Origin: CAWDYA01 sp963806495
GTDB taxonomy: Bacteria > Acidobacteriota > Polarisedimenticolia > JACPZX01 > DASXTC01
Assembly (NCBI GenBank): GCA_963806495.1
Contig: CAWDYA010000008.1
Coordinates: forward strand, 310,001 to 374,000
Length of the DNA stretch: 64,000 nucleotides
Reading direction: 5' to 3'
Shown here piece by piece: positions 26,840 to 35,838 of this stretch. The first letter of the stretch is position 1, and each line of letters opens with the position of its first letter. Below the pieces are notes generated by a model. It worked only from the letters and a program-made list of their open reading frames with translations, did not search any database and was not told the origin of the DNA. The position numbers and the translations under genes were made by a program.

Positions 26840-29800
26840 TCAGAACTCGTAGCCGATGTAGAAGTCGGAGTGGAAGCCGTTGTCATGGACCTCGACGAAG
26901 GGGCACGTGGCGAGCGCCGTGGCGAGCTCGCTGGTGGTCGTGGCATTGAACACCGCGTTCGTGCACTGGTTCGTGACCTGCGTCTCCGAGTAGGGCAGAC
27001 GCTTGGCGAAGTTCCAGTTGAGCTGGAAGTACCCGAGCCGGAACGAGAAGCCGATGCCGTACGAAGCGCGCAGGTCGCGGAACCGGTCGTTCTCCTTGTC
27101 GTACAGCTTGAAGTCGCGGAACACACCGGTTTCCTTGTCATAGAACCAGCCATCCTGGGTCCAGGCCGTTCCGGCGTCGAAGAAGAGCAGCCCCCGGACC
27201 TGACGCAACGAGCCGAACGGGAACCGCACCTCGTCGACCAGCGGGAACCGCAGCTCCAGGTTCATGTAGGCCGCACGGTCGCCGAGAAACTCACGATAAC
27301 GGTATCCGCGGATCTGGTTGTAGCCGCCGATGCTGAAGAGCTGCGCCCCGTCTCCCTCGCTGATGTCCGCGTTGAGCCGGAACGCGATGAGCGAGCGCCG
27401 CGTCAGGTGCTGGTAGGTCCGGAGGTCAAGGCTGTAGAGATTGTACCGGCCGAGGTCCGAGGAACCGGCCGGGACGACCGTGGTGGAGAAGTTGATCCTC
27501 TTGCCGTTCCAGGCGCCAAAGCTCTTGTACCGGGTGGTGTCGTTGACGAGACTCAACCCGGCGAACGGCGCCGTACCCGCCACGAAGTCGGTATTGAGGA
27601 ACGCGTACCTGACGTTCCGGAGCGGCCGGATCATTCGGATTCGGCCCTTTGAAAGCGAACAGGTTGGTGCCGATCACATCGCGGTTCACGACGCCGACGG
27701 TCCCCTCGAACCGGGAATACGTCGAGAACGGCCAGATCATCCCGCCCCGGCCCATGGTGACCCGGTTCGCCTCCTCCCGCACGTAGCTGCCCGAGCTGGT
27801 CGGCAGCACAACGAAATCCCTGAAGTCCGAGGCCGCGACGAACCACTGCAGCCGCCGCTTCAGGTCGACATAGCCGACGTCGACGTTGGTGAACGACGAC
27901 ACCGCCAGAGTGTTGACCCATATCCGGTGGTCGCCCAGCAGATCGGAGAACACGATGCGCGCGTCTCCGATGACGGTGCCGTCGCTCGCCACGGCCACGG
28001 CTACAGAGGGCGCCTGCTCGACATGGAACTGCATCTTGTCGTACTTCTTCTTCTCGCTCTCGTCGAGCGTGAGCTGCAGCGGCGGCTTGAACGGAACGAT
28101 CTCGGTCGGCTCCTGCAGTCTCTCGGCCGGCTGCACGTCGTTGACGACGTTCTCGAGGTCGACCGTGTAGAGCCGGTACCGGCCGTCCCAGAACGCCGTC
28201 GTGACGAGCTTTCCCTTCCCGTTCTTCTCCGGCAGCTCGCGCGGGCTGAAGCTTCCGCTCATGACGTCGGTATACTGCTTGACCTCACCGGTCTCCAGAT
28301 CCAGCGAGTAGATATTGAAGATGTCCCGGCTGCCGGCGTCCGAGGCGTAATAGATCCGCTTGCCGTCGCGCGAGAACGCCGGCTGAACGTCGGTGGTCTC
28401 GCCGAAGGTGACCTGGGTCTTCTGCGCGGGGTCGTCGTAGTCCAGCAGGAAGATCTTCTCGTAGGCGTTGATGCGGCGGTTGTACAGGATCGTCTTGCCG
28501 TCGGTGGACCACGAGGGGTTGGCGTCGTAGAAGGTGTCGTTCGTGATGTTGGTGAGGACCTTCGTCTCCAGGTTGTACTCGAAGATGTCCACCTGCCCAC
28601 GCTTGTTTCCGGCGAAGGCAATCCGCTTGCCGTCCGGCGAGAAGGCGGGCGACTCGGCCTGATCCACGTCCATCACGTCGTTTCGCACCCGCTTGCCCGT
28701 CACCGCGTTGAAGATGAGCAGCCGCCGCTTGTTACCCTGGCGCGCGAACACGGCCACCTCGTCGCCGCCCGGCGACCAGCTCAGGTCGTTCCTCCCCCTG
28801 AATACCTCGGCGGTCAGATAGTCGTAGTCGTTCGTCAGCCCCTTGGTGAGGTTGCGGATCATCTCGCCGTCCTTGGCGTTGATGATCACGACGTCGAGGT
28901 CCTCCTTCTTGTTCGTGAGCACCGCGATCAGGTCGCCCGAGGGGGAGAGCGTGGGCGAGAAGGTCCAGATGCCGGGCAGTTTGATCCCGATCTCCTTGCC
29001 GGTATCCTCCGGCTCGTTGCGCTCGAGCAGCACGGGGATGTACTTCTTCTCGAGATACCGGCGGAAACGCCGGTCGAACTCGTCCGCGGTGACGCCGAAC
29101 GCCTCCTTGATCGGCTTGGCGATGTTGGAGGTCAGCAGCACCTTGCGGTATTCCGTCAGGAAGGTCCGGATCCCCTCGGAGCCGAACTCCTTGTCGATGA
29201 AGTCGAAGGCGGCGTGCCCGTACCGGTACACGAGAAAGCTCGATCCCTGCACCTTTGTTATGGGCGGGAGCAGGCCGTTGACGACGGCGTCGCGGATGAC
29301 CATGCGGTCGTACGGGCTCTCGTCGTAGGCGAGATACGACGCCAGCCCCTCCATGATCCACCCGGGAGGTTCGCTGTTGATGATCCGCCCGCCCGACTCC
29401 CCGTACAGGATGCTGAACTCGAAGATGTGGACCAGCTCGTGCTTGAGCACCTTGTAGAGCCGGTCAGGCGGCTGGTCGATCGGAAGCACCATCCGTCGCT
29501 CGAACGGCTCGGCGAAGGCGCCGGTCGATTCCGGGATGAAGTTCAGCTCGATGTTCGTCTGCTCGAAGTCGCCGTGGTTCTTGTAATAGATGAGCGGCGT
29601 GCGGAACGTGGGCTCGTGATCGAGCGCCTTGGTGAGCTCCAGGAAGGCGCTCTCGGCATAGGAGACGATCTGGTCGAGGAACTGCTCCTCCTCGGGATAG
29701 TAATAGACATCGAAGTGGGGCGCATGATAGACGTGCCACTCGAAGGTCTGGTAGATGACCTTGTTCTTGCCGAAGTAGCCCCACTGGGCCGAGGCGCTGC

Positions 29801-29858
29801 CCGGCATGAGAATCACCGCCAGGAGGATCGCGGCCAGGCGGGTCGTCTTGAGCTTCAT
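26840..29858 (-). CDS. Zinc metallopeptidase / TolB-like propeller / Omp85 barrel fusion, one frame break
   Basis: A unit of about 1005 residues in three parts. A signal peptide (cut near SASA, residue 24) leads into a gluzincin domain with HELVH at 140-144 and the downstream Glu at 170 in PPGWIMEGLASYLAY. From about 290 to 580 come PD40/TolB-type propeller repeats (SPAFSPDGKRIAFAG, NPSWSTDGKTILYN, QPAFSRDGKRIYYASD). The last ~350 residues resemble the Omp85/BamA surface-antigen barrel: GGYNQIRGYRYREFLGDR, strand-rich sequence and a terminal Phe (FYIGYEF). One extra base near 27645 breaks the frame; removing it joins FAFKGPN to MIRPLRNVRYAF. It presumably sits in the outer membrane. It follows the CsgG/FlgO-like gene by seven bases as the last gene of its cluster. 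Confidence 0.82.
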
Positions 29859-29865
29859 GCTGGAG

Positions 29866-30543
29866 TCACTCCGTGAACAGATAGCGCATCTCGGTCCTCG
29901 TGCGCGGTGTGATGATACCCAGGATCGACTCGCTGACGCGATCCATGAGCTGGAACAGGATGCTCAGGTCGTCGTTCGACTTGCCGTCGTACACGGTCTC
30001 CTCGGTGAAGTGATCCTCGTAGAGGAGCTCGCCGGAGGATCCACGGAAGAAATACAACCCGAGATCCATGGTGAACCCCTCCCTCTCGGCCCACCGCGAC
30101 TGCCGCAGCCGCTGTCCGGTGAGCTGGGAGATCACGTCCTGCTCGACGAACCCCGACTGGTCGGTGGACTCGAACCTGAGAGTTCCTCCGACGATCAGAT
30201 CCGCGTTGAACCTCTCGCCGAGCCGCTTCCAGTAGGCGGTGTTGCGGATCGCCTCCTCGATCGGCTGCTCCGGCAGAGGCAGCGGATCGACGTCCAGCAC
30301 CTCGAACGATGTCTTCTTCTGGAACAGCTCGCGCAGATTGTGGTTCAGCTCGCGATCGAGATCGACGGACGGGTGGTCGTTGGTGCGGAACCCGCCCACC
30401 AGGAGACGCTTCATCCCCTGCGTGTCGATCTTCTGCGGCGACGGCAGGGCGACCTGGACCTCGACCACGCCGGCGAGGGCCGGCGCCGCGCAGGACAGCA
30501 TCAGGGCGATCAGCGGAGCGCATGCCGGGCTAGTCCGCCGCAT
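29866..30543 (-). CDS. Secreted CsgG/FlgO-like fold protein
   Basis: A 225-residue protein with a Sec signal (LIALMLSCAAPALA, cut about residue 23). The sequence pattern fits the CsgG/FlgO/TolB-N fold: a first strand KRLLVGGF, a helix LDRELNHNLRELFQKKTSFEVLD, later ADLIVGGTLRF and a strand-rich GFTMDLGLYFFRGSSGELLYE, ending with a helix DLSILFQLMDRVSESIL. No lipobox Cys is placed after the signal cut. Such proteins contribute to outer-membrane secretion channels or bridging complexes. Its start overlaps the end of the TPR gene by 14 bases, and the fusion gene follows, so all three should be made together. Confidence 0.6.
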   Translation of the reverse strand: MRRTSPACAPLIALMLSCAAPALAGVVEVQVALPSPQKIDTQGMKRLLVGGFRTNDHPSVDLDRELNHNLRELFQKKTSFEVLDVDPLPLPEQPIEEAIRNTAYWKRLGERFNADLIVGGTLRFESTDQSGFVEQDVISQLTGQRLRQSRWAEREGFTMDLGLYFFRGSSGELLYEDHFTEETVYDGKSNDDLSILFQLMDRVSESILGIITPRTRTEMRYLFTE

Positions 30544-30919
30544 CGCCCACCTTGCGGCTCGACCGCACGAAGCCGAGGAACCGCTCGTAGTTGGCCTTGA
30601 TCTGGGGATCGCCGGGCGCCAGCTCCAGCGCCTTCTCGTACGCCTTGCGCGCCTCGTCGAAACGTCCGGTGCTCTCCAGGGCCACCGCCAGGTTGCTCCA
30701 GGCGTGCGGGTTGGAGCCGTCCGCCTTGACCGCCTTGTCGAACCGGAACGCGGCCTCGTTCCAGGCGCCGAGACGGGCCACCTTGACCCCGAACTCCATC
30801 TGTTGCTCCGCCTCGCTCTTGACCACCGCGGGAACCCGGACTGCCGGCACCAGAACAAGGGCCGCCAGCCCGAGAGCGGCGTAAAGGAGCGTGCGGCGCG
30901 CGCGTCGTGTCTGCCTCAT
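30530..30919 (-). CDS. Small TPR protein, membrane-anchored or exported
   Basis: A 129-residue protein with an N-terminal hydrophobic helix after a very basic start (MRQTRRARRTLLYAALGLAA), then two or three tetratricopeptide repeats (NEAAFRFDKAVKADGSNPHA, NLAVALESTGRFDEARKAYE) and a short tail. TPRs of this kind act as protein-binding scaffolds. The start has a GAGG ribosome site five bases upstream and a TATACT box about 42 bases upstream. It is the first gene of a tightly packed run with the CsgG/FlgO-like and fusion genes, and lies 68 bases after the end of the VWFA-related gene. Confidence 0.75.
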   Translation of the reverse strand: MRQTRRARRTLLYAALGLAALVLVPAVRVPAVVKSEAEQQMEFGVKVARLGAWNEAAFRFDKAVKADGSNPHAWSNLAVALESTGRFDEARKAYEKALELAPGDPQIKANYERFLGFVRSSRKVGDAAD

Positions 30920-30961
30920 CGATCCTCGAGCAAAGGGACGGCTTGCAGGCGATCGAACGGG

Positions 30962-30967
30962 AGTATA
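30962..30967 (-). promoter_or_regulatory. Probable -10 box before the TPR gene
   Basis: TATACT on the minus strand, 42 bases before the ATG at 30919, in the short gap between the VWFA-related and TPR genes. It could add an internal start for the downstream three genes. No clear -35. Confidence 0.4.
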
Positions 30968-30987
30968 GTGGAGCCGCGCCTCGCCCT

Positions 30988-32211
30988 TCAATCGGCGCCT
31001 CCGGGAGTCCCGCCCGGGTGCATCGAGTATCCCCGCCTCGCGAAAACCCTCACACCTGGTCGTGAGACACGCACCTCGAGCGAACGATAGCCTCCCTTGT
31101 CGGGATCGGGCGGCTCGAACCCCAGGACATAGCGGCTGCCGAGCCCTTCGGCGAGCCGGTCGAACGCCTCCCGCAGGTCCCCCGCGCCCCGGGCGGCCAG
31201 CAGCATCCCACCCGTCTCGGAGGTCATCTCGCGCAGGGCCCGGCCCGCGTCGGAGCCTTCCCGGGCGTCGGCCGCGGGGCCGAAGGCCACGGCGAAGACG
31301 GTCACATCCGCTTCGAGCGCCGCGTCGATGGCGGTACGCAGACGCCCCCGGGCGCCCTCCTCGTCCACCGTGTCCTCGCCGTCGGTGAATACGACCAGCA
31401 CGCGCGCTCCGGGCCTTCGCGACAGATGCATCGAGCCGACACGCAGCGCCTCGTTGAGCGCGGTGCGCGTCCCCTCCGCGCCGATCGACGCCGCCGACCG
31501 CTCCAGCAGCTTCCGGTCCAGCGTGAAGTCCTGCTCGAGGAACACCTGGTCGTTGAAGGTCAGCAGCGAGACCGCCGAATAGCCCGGCTGCTGCTCGATG
31601 AAGTCGAGCACGGCCTTGCGGGCCGACCAGAGCTGTCCCTCCATGCTGCGGCTGTTGTCGAGCGCCACGGCGATGGAGGCGGGCAGCGGCTCGCTGGAGA
31701 ACGAGACGATCGGCTGGGGCTCTCCTGCCTCGAGGATGGTGAAGTCCTCCTGTGTCAGGCCACGCACCGGCGCCCCGCGCGGCGGCTTGCCCGGCCCGGC
31801 GGAGGATCGGTCGTCCCACACCACCACCGGGACGAGCACCAGGTTCACACCCACCGCCTCGACGTACGGATGGCTGGACGACAGGGTGGACAGCGTGACA
31901 CGCGCGCCGTCGCGATCGACGGCCACGATCTCCACCCGGTGGGGTCTCAGGCTCTCGCCGGCGTCGACGATCCACTCGAAGGGGGCGCGGGTGTCGTGCT
32001 TCGGCTCCTTCCCGTCGATCGACAGGCTCATCCAGGCGATCGAGTCGATCGGGCGCCCCTCGGGATCGACCGCCTCCGCCGAGAGCCGGCACTCCCCGGC
32101 CACAAAGAGCGGGCTGGGCGCCGTGATCCGGATGGAGAAGGCCGGCCGGGGGGCGGCCCCGGCGACGGCAGGGCCGAGCGCTGCGAGCAGGAGCAGGATC
32201 GGGATCGACAC
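30988..32211 (-). CDS. Secreted VWFA-related domain protein
   Basis: A 407-residue protein with a signal peptide (IPILLLLAALGPAVAGAA). After an N-terminal beta-rich region it carries the phrase GLTQEDFTILEAGEPQPIVSF, the signature leading into the 'VWFA-related' domain abundant in Acidobacteriota, then a von Willebrand A domain with an intact MIDAS (DNSRS at 185-189, a Thr in GAEGTRTAL, and FTDGED). VWA domains bind protein ligands through a metal. The GTG at 32211 is chosen because the signal peptide starts there and a TATACT box ends six bases before it, implying a leaderless message. It heads the minus-strand envelope cluster and is divergent from aroA. Confidence 0.85.
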   Translation of the reverse strand: MSIPILLLLAALGPAVAGAAPRPAFSIRITAPSPLFVAGECRLSAEAVDPEGRPIDSIAWMSLSIDGKEPKHDTRAPFEWIVDAGESLRPHRVEIVAVDRDGARVTLSTLSSSHPYVEAVGVNLVLVPVVVWDDRSSAGPGKPPRGAPVRGLTQEDFTILEAGEPQPIVSFSSEPLPASIAVALDNSRSMEGQLWSARKAVLDFIEQQPGYSAVSLLTFNDQVFLEQDFTLDRKLLERSAASIGAEGTRTALNEALRVGSMHLSRRPGARVLVVFTDGEDTVDEEGARGRLRTAIDAALEADVTVFAVAFGPAADAREGSDAGRALREMTSETGGMLLAARGAGDLREAFDRLAEGLGSRYVLGFEPPDPDKGGYRSLEVRVSRPGVRVFARRGYSMHPGGTPGGAD

Positions 32212-32217
32212 CGGGCC

Positions 32218-32223
32218 AGTATA
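32218..32223 (-). promoter_or_regulatory. -10 box at a leaderless start (VWFA-related gene)
   Basis: TATACT on the minus strand with only six bases between it and the GTG start codon, so the start codon would be at or next to +1. No -35 match is seen at 17 bases. Confidence 0.45.
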
Positions 32224-32246
32224 GTGCCCGTCGCCGCGCCGGGCCG

Positions 32247-32252
32247 TATAAT
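32247..32252 (+). promoter_or_regulatory. -10 box for aroA
   Basis: A perfect TATAAT on the plus strand, 46 bases before the aroA ATG at 32299, back to back with the minus-strand promoter of the VWFA-related gene. The -35 region is poor. Confidence 0.5.
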
Positions 32253-32298
32253 GATCCCTGATGAGCCGGCACCACCCGCCCCGCAAACAGCCAGCCCG

Positions 32299-33573
32299 AT
32301 GATCATCACGCCCCTCGGCCCGGTGGACGGCCGCGTCCAGGCGCCCCCCTCCAAGAGCCTGACGATCCGCGCCCTCGCCGCGGCCGCCCTGGCGCGCGGC
32401 CGCTCCGCGCTGAGGGATCCGCTCTTCTCCGACGACACGTTCCTCATGGCCCGGGCGCTCGACGAGCTGGGGATCACGGCGCAGAAACGCGAGGCCTCGA
32501 TGCTGGTGGAAGGGCGTGGCGGGAGGATCCCTGCGCGCGGCGCCGCGCTGGATCTCGGAAACGCCGGCACGCCGCTGCGGCTGCTGACGGCGATCTGCTG
32601 TCTGGGACGCGGCCGCTACCGGATCGACGGCTCTGCGCGGATGCGACAGCGCCCGCTCACCCACCTGATCGAGGCGCTCGACTCAATGGGGGTGCTCATC
32701 ACGTCCGTGGGCGGCAACGGCTGCCCGCCGGTGGAGATCCTGGCCGACGGCTACCCCGGGGGGCGCGTGCGGATGGCCGCCAGCGTCTCGAGCCAGTTCG
32801 TCTCCGCGCTCCTCATGGCGGCCCCGCATGGCGCGGCCGACCTGGATCTCGAGGTCGATGGCGAGCCGGTCTCGGCCCCGTACATCGACCTGACCGTCCA
32901 GGTGATGGAGGCGTTCGGGGCCGTGGTGGAGCGCGACGGCTACCGCCGTTTCCGCGTCGCGGCGGGCACCGGGTACGAGGCGCGCGTCTACCCGGTCGAG
33001 GGGGACGCCTCCAGCGCGTCGTACTTCTTCGCCGCGGCGGCGGTGACGGGCGGCCGGGTCATGGTGACGGGGATCCCGACCGGGTCGGCCCAGGGGGATC
33101 TCCGGTTCCTGGATCTGCTCGAGGCGATGGGATGCCGCGTCGAGCGCACCCCGGACGGCTTCACCGTGGAGGGGGGCGCGTTGAGAGGGATCGACGCCGA
33201 TCTGGGCAACTGCCCCGACGTCGCTCCGACGCTGGCCTGCGTGTCGCTGTTCGCCGAGGGTCCCACCACGATGCGCCGGGTGGCCCACCTGCGGGTCAAG
33301 GAGACGGATCGGATCGAGACCACGGCCGCCTGCGTGCGCGCCCTGGGGGGCACGGCCGAGGCCCGCCCCGATACCCTCACCGTGACGCCGCCCGGGGGAG
33401 GCCGTCGCGCGCTGCATGGCGCCGCCATCGACCCGGCCGGCGATCACCGGATCGCGATGGCGTTCGCGGTCGCCGGCCTGGAGATCGACGGCGTGCGGAT
33501 CCTCGACCCGGACTGCGTGACCAAGTCGTTTCCCGGCTTCTTCGACAGGCTGGGCGACCTGACCGGCGTCTGA
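32299..33573 (+). CDS. aroA: 3-phosphoshikimate 1-carboxyvinyltransferase (EPSP synthase)
   Basis: A 424-residue EPSP synthase, the sixth shikimate-pathway step. The substrate-binding PSKSLTIRALAAAALA lies near residue 15, DLGNAGTPLRLL near 95, SSQFVSALLMAAP near 170, and the LRVKETDRI motif near 335; GDHRIAMAFAVAGL is close to the C-terminus. The active-site loop has Leu where the bacterial class I enzyme has Pro101 (GTAMRP), a version also seen in archaeal-type EPSPSs and linked in mutants to mild glyphosate tolerance. The ATG at 32299 is chosen to begin at IITPLGPVDG; an earlier ATG at 32251 overlaps the -10 box and is rejected. Confidence 0.95.
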   Translation: MIITPLGPVDGRVQAPPSKSLTIRALAAAALARGRSALRDPLFSDDTFLMARALDELGITAQKREASMLVEGRGGRIPARGAALDLGNAGTPLRLLTAICCLGRGRYRIDGSARMRQRPLTHLIEALDSMGVLITSVGGNGCPPVEILADGYPGGRVRMAASVSSQFVSALLMAAPHGAADLDLEVDGEPVSAPYIDLTVQVMEAFGAVVERDGYRRFRVAAGTGYEARVYPVEGDASSASYFFAAAAVTGGRVMVTGIPTGSAQGDLRFLDLLEAMGCRVERTPDGFTVEGGALRGIDADLGNCPDVAPTLACVSLFAEGPTTMRRVAHLRVKETDRIETTAACVRALGGTAEARPDTLTVTPPGGGRRALHGAAIDPAGDHRIAMAFAVAGLEIDGVRILDPDCVTKSFPGFFDRLGDLTGV

Positions 33574-33582
33574 CCTCCGGAA

Positions 33583-33614
33583 GAAAAAACCCCCGGGGAT
33601 CGCTCCCCGGGGGT
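33583..33614 (-). terminator. Rho-independent terminator of the porin gene
   Basis: A perfect 11-bp stem (ACCCCCGGGGA / TCCCCGGGGGT) with a TCGC loop. On the minus strand it is followed by TTTTTTC, so it terminates the porin transcript. It lies in the convergent gap with aroA and may also slow transcription from that side. Confidence 0.92.
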
Positions 33615-33643
33615 GGTTGGTCAGATGGTGCCGTAGGACCGTC

Positions 33644-35221
33644 TTACCAGCGGGCGCGGACCTGACCCGTCAGACGCATGGCATTGTCGCCACCGGCGCC
33701 GGAGGTCGTGCTTCCGCCGGAACCCGTGTCGCCGTAGTTGCTGACCTGGTTCTCGATGGCGTCGCCCGGCTTGAAGTAGGACAGGGCCACGTCGAAGCCG
33801 AAGTTGGACGTCATGTTGTAGCCGTACATCAGGTCCAGCTCCTGACCCAGATCGTCGCTGCAGCTCTTGCCCGACGGAGGTGTCTGGCCGTCGAAGCAGG
33901 GATAGACGGTGTTCAGGCTGTAGATCAGGTTCGTCGTCGAGTTCTGCTGGCTGCCCACGCCCAGCGGCGAGTAAACCACGCCCTCCTTCTCGGTCTTGTT
34001 GAACTGGTACAGCGTGGCGCCGAACATGTGCTTGTCGTGAAGGTTCAGGTTGTAGCCGATGCTGTACGCCGTGATGTTCGACTCGGCGAACAGGTCAGCG
34101 TAGCCGAGACGGTTGTGGAAGTCGGTGTACAGGGGCATGTAGGCCTTCATGTCCATGTCGTTCGGGTCCTTGTCACCCGACGCGTAGTTCACGGCGCCCC
34201 ACACCCGCTGGCTGGTGCTGCCGTCGTGCCAGTTGTAGCCGAACATCCCCTCGAACACGGTCGCCTTCATGTCATAGTTGTCGGGACAGGGGCTCACGAT
34301 CGGGCCGCCGATGTACAGATCGAACGCCGCGGTGAAGCCGGTCGACGTGGATGCGCAGGGCTGCCAGTCACCGAACTGGTAGGCGGCCTCGGCGTTCCAG
34401 ACGAAGCCGTTGTCGTCCTTCAGGTCGCGGGCGTACCGCGCGCCGATGGTGTAGTTGGTGGCGCTGGCGCTCTGGTAGAAGCCGCGCTGCTGCATCCCGA
34501 TCACGTAGTAGGAGATGTGCTGGTCGTGCTCGGAGCCGATATTCTGCTCGGCGTGCGCGCCGAAGGTCTGATCGTCGGCGTTGTCGAACGGCAGGAGGAA
34601 CCCGGCGCCCTGGTTCGACTCGAAGTTCTTCATCCAGAAGCCGTCGATCCGGAAGTTGTCCCAGTCCCAGGTGGCCCGCACGGCATCGTGATGGATGCCG
34701 TTGTAGAAATCCAGGCTGCTGAACTGCAGACCGGTGTCGAAGGCGATCTCCTGACGGCCGAACTTCAGGTCGAGGACGGTGTTGCCGACGTCCTTCGCCT
34801 TGACCCAGCCCTGGTACAGGGCCACGCCGCCGTTGAGGGTCTCGGTGTCGTCACCGAAGAACGGCTGCGTCTCGCCGTACAGCCCGCCACCGGACACGCC
34901 GGAGCCCTGGAACTCGCCGTACACGTAGATGTCGTTGCCCAGGTCGCCCTTGGCGGCCAGACGCACGCGGTACGGCCAGATGTCGAAGCTGTCGTCCGTG
35001 CCGCCGAAGGTGCTGTTCGTGTACCCCTTCGGGTAAGTGCCGTAGCTGGTCGTGTCGGTGAAGTCGGTCATGTTGTTCCACACCTCGGCGCGGAACCTGA
35101 CCTCGCCATGGATGCTGAACTTCTTGTTGTCGCTCTGGTCGTCCATCATGTCCGCGCGCGCGATGCTGCCGGCGAGGACCAGGGCCGTAAAGCCCAGCAG
35201 GACAAAGCCGAACTTTCTCAT
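33644..35221 (-). CDS. Outer-membrane porin, alginate-export-like barrel
   Basis: A 525-residue beta-barrel. A signal peptide (MRKFGFVLLGFTALVLAGSI, cut near ARA) precedes alternating strands rich in aromatic residues: FSIHGEVRFRAEVWN, the GRQEIAFDTGLQF and DFYNGIHHDAVRATW segments typical of alginate-export-domain barrels, later long extracellular loops with paired cysteines, and a terminal aromatic residue (VRARW). The true solute is unknown. The start at 35221 has a strong GGAGGAAG ribosome site. The gene stands alone, with its own terminator and a long AT-richer upstream region. Codon choice and clean frame suggest high expression. Confidence 0.82.
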   Translation of the reverse strand: MRKFGFVLLGFTALVLAGSIARADMMDDQSDNKKFSIHGEVRFRAEVWNNMTDFTDTTSYGTYPKGYTNSTFGGTDDSFDIWPYRVRLAAKGDLGNDIYVYGEFQGSGVSGGGLYGETQPFFGDDTETLNGGVALYQGWVKAKDVGNTVLDLKFGRQEIAFDTGLQFSSLDFYNGIHHDAVRATWDWDNFRIDGFWMKNFESNQGAGFLLPFDNADDQTFGAHAEQNIGSEHDQHISYYVIGMQQRGFYQSASATNYTIGARYARDLKDDNGFVWNAEAAYQFGDWQPCASTSTGFTAAFDLYIGGPIVSPCPDNYDMKATVFEGMFGYNWHDGSTSQRVWGAVNYASGDKDPNDMDMKAYMPLYTDFHNRLGYADLFAESNITAYSIGYNLNLHDKHMFGATLYQFNKTEKEGVVYSPLGVGSQQNSTTNLIYSLNTVYPCFDGQTPPSGKSCSDDLGQELDLMYGYNMTSNFGFDVALSYFKPGDAIENQVSNYGDTGSGGSTTSGAGGDNAMRLTGQVRARW

Positions 35222-35838
35222 TTCGATTCTTCCTCCGTGGTGTTGCGTTGGTGTGTCTTGCGTGCTTGGCTTGCGTTTCCCGTCAACTGACAACGAATGG
35301 CCCCGTCGGGGCCACCTCGGATTGGCATCATTCGACTTTCAGCTTTCGTCACGATTACCGGTGCCGCCTGACCCGCGTCCTTCCTCACCTCCTCCACCCG
35401 CGTCAGGCCGGACCTCCTCACTCACTGCTGCGAACAGATCCGTCTCTATGATTTATCTCCCCCCCGTTTCCGGAGAGAGACGACTGGCCTGTAGATCGAC
35501 CCCCCGCCAGGTGGGATGCTCAGTGAAGTTTGGGGAGTTGTCTGATCGTGAGAGCCTTCGCGCTCACCATGCGCGGCCGATAGAACCGGCCCCGAGTCCG
35601 GGGGGGTTGACCGCTGGGTTGGTATCTTATGTTGATGTCCCGTGCGCCGGACGATCCGAGTTGCGAATCCGGCGCGCCCTTCCAGCCGGCGAATTCAACT
35701 GGTTGATAACAGAGTGATTAGCACCTCATGTCGTCAGGGTCATCAGACAAATCGTGGCGTTATACCCTGTGCCCTTCGGTCCTGTCAAGCCAAAACACAA
35801 CAGGAGCCAAACGCACGCCGGCTAATCTACCAGTTCGG
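35222..35838. other. 617-bp gene-free, AT-richer intergenic region
   Basis: No gene is supported on either strand. From about 35400 the base composition drops visibly below the flanks (runs such as TGATTTATCTC, GGTTGATAACAGAGTGATTAG). It contains a hairpin in the porin leader and must hold the porin promoter, but no strong minus-strand -35/-10 pair stands out. A plus-strand TTGACC...TATGTT pair near 35607 has a 15-base spacer and no gene after it. Confidence 0.6.
35298..35314 (-). promoter_or_regulatory. Hairpin in the porin 5' leader
   Basis: TGGCCCC-GTC-GGGGCCA, a perfect 7-bp stem with a three-base loop about 77 bases upstream of the porin ATG. No T-run follows on either strand, so it is not a simple terminator. 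It could stabilise or regulate the porin mRNA. Confidence 0.35.

Noticed and set aside
27441..29876. An 811-codon plus-strand open frame opposite the Omp85 fusion gene
   Set aside because: Antisense shadow; the minus strand holds a signal peptide, HELVH zinc motif and propeller repeats.
32251..32301. Earlier ATG for aroA at 32251
   Set aside because: It overlaps the last bases of the TATAAT box, so it could not be in the transcript from that promoter; the EPSPS family start fits 32299.
35298..35314. Terminator reading of the TGGCCCC-GTC-GGGGCCA hairpin
   Set aside because: No T-run follows on either strand and it lies in the porin 5' leader.
35431..35717. Small plus-strand open frame in the gap before the porin
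   Set aside because: No ribosome site, no family motif and atypical composition; the region is better read as non-coding.
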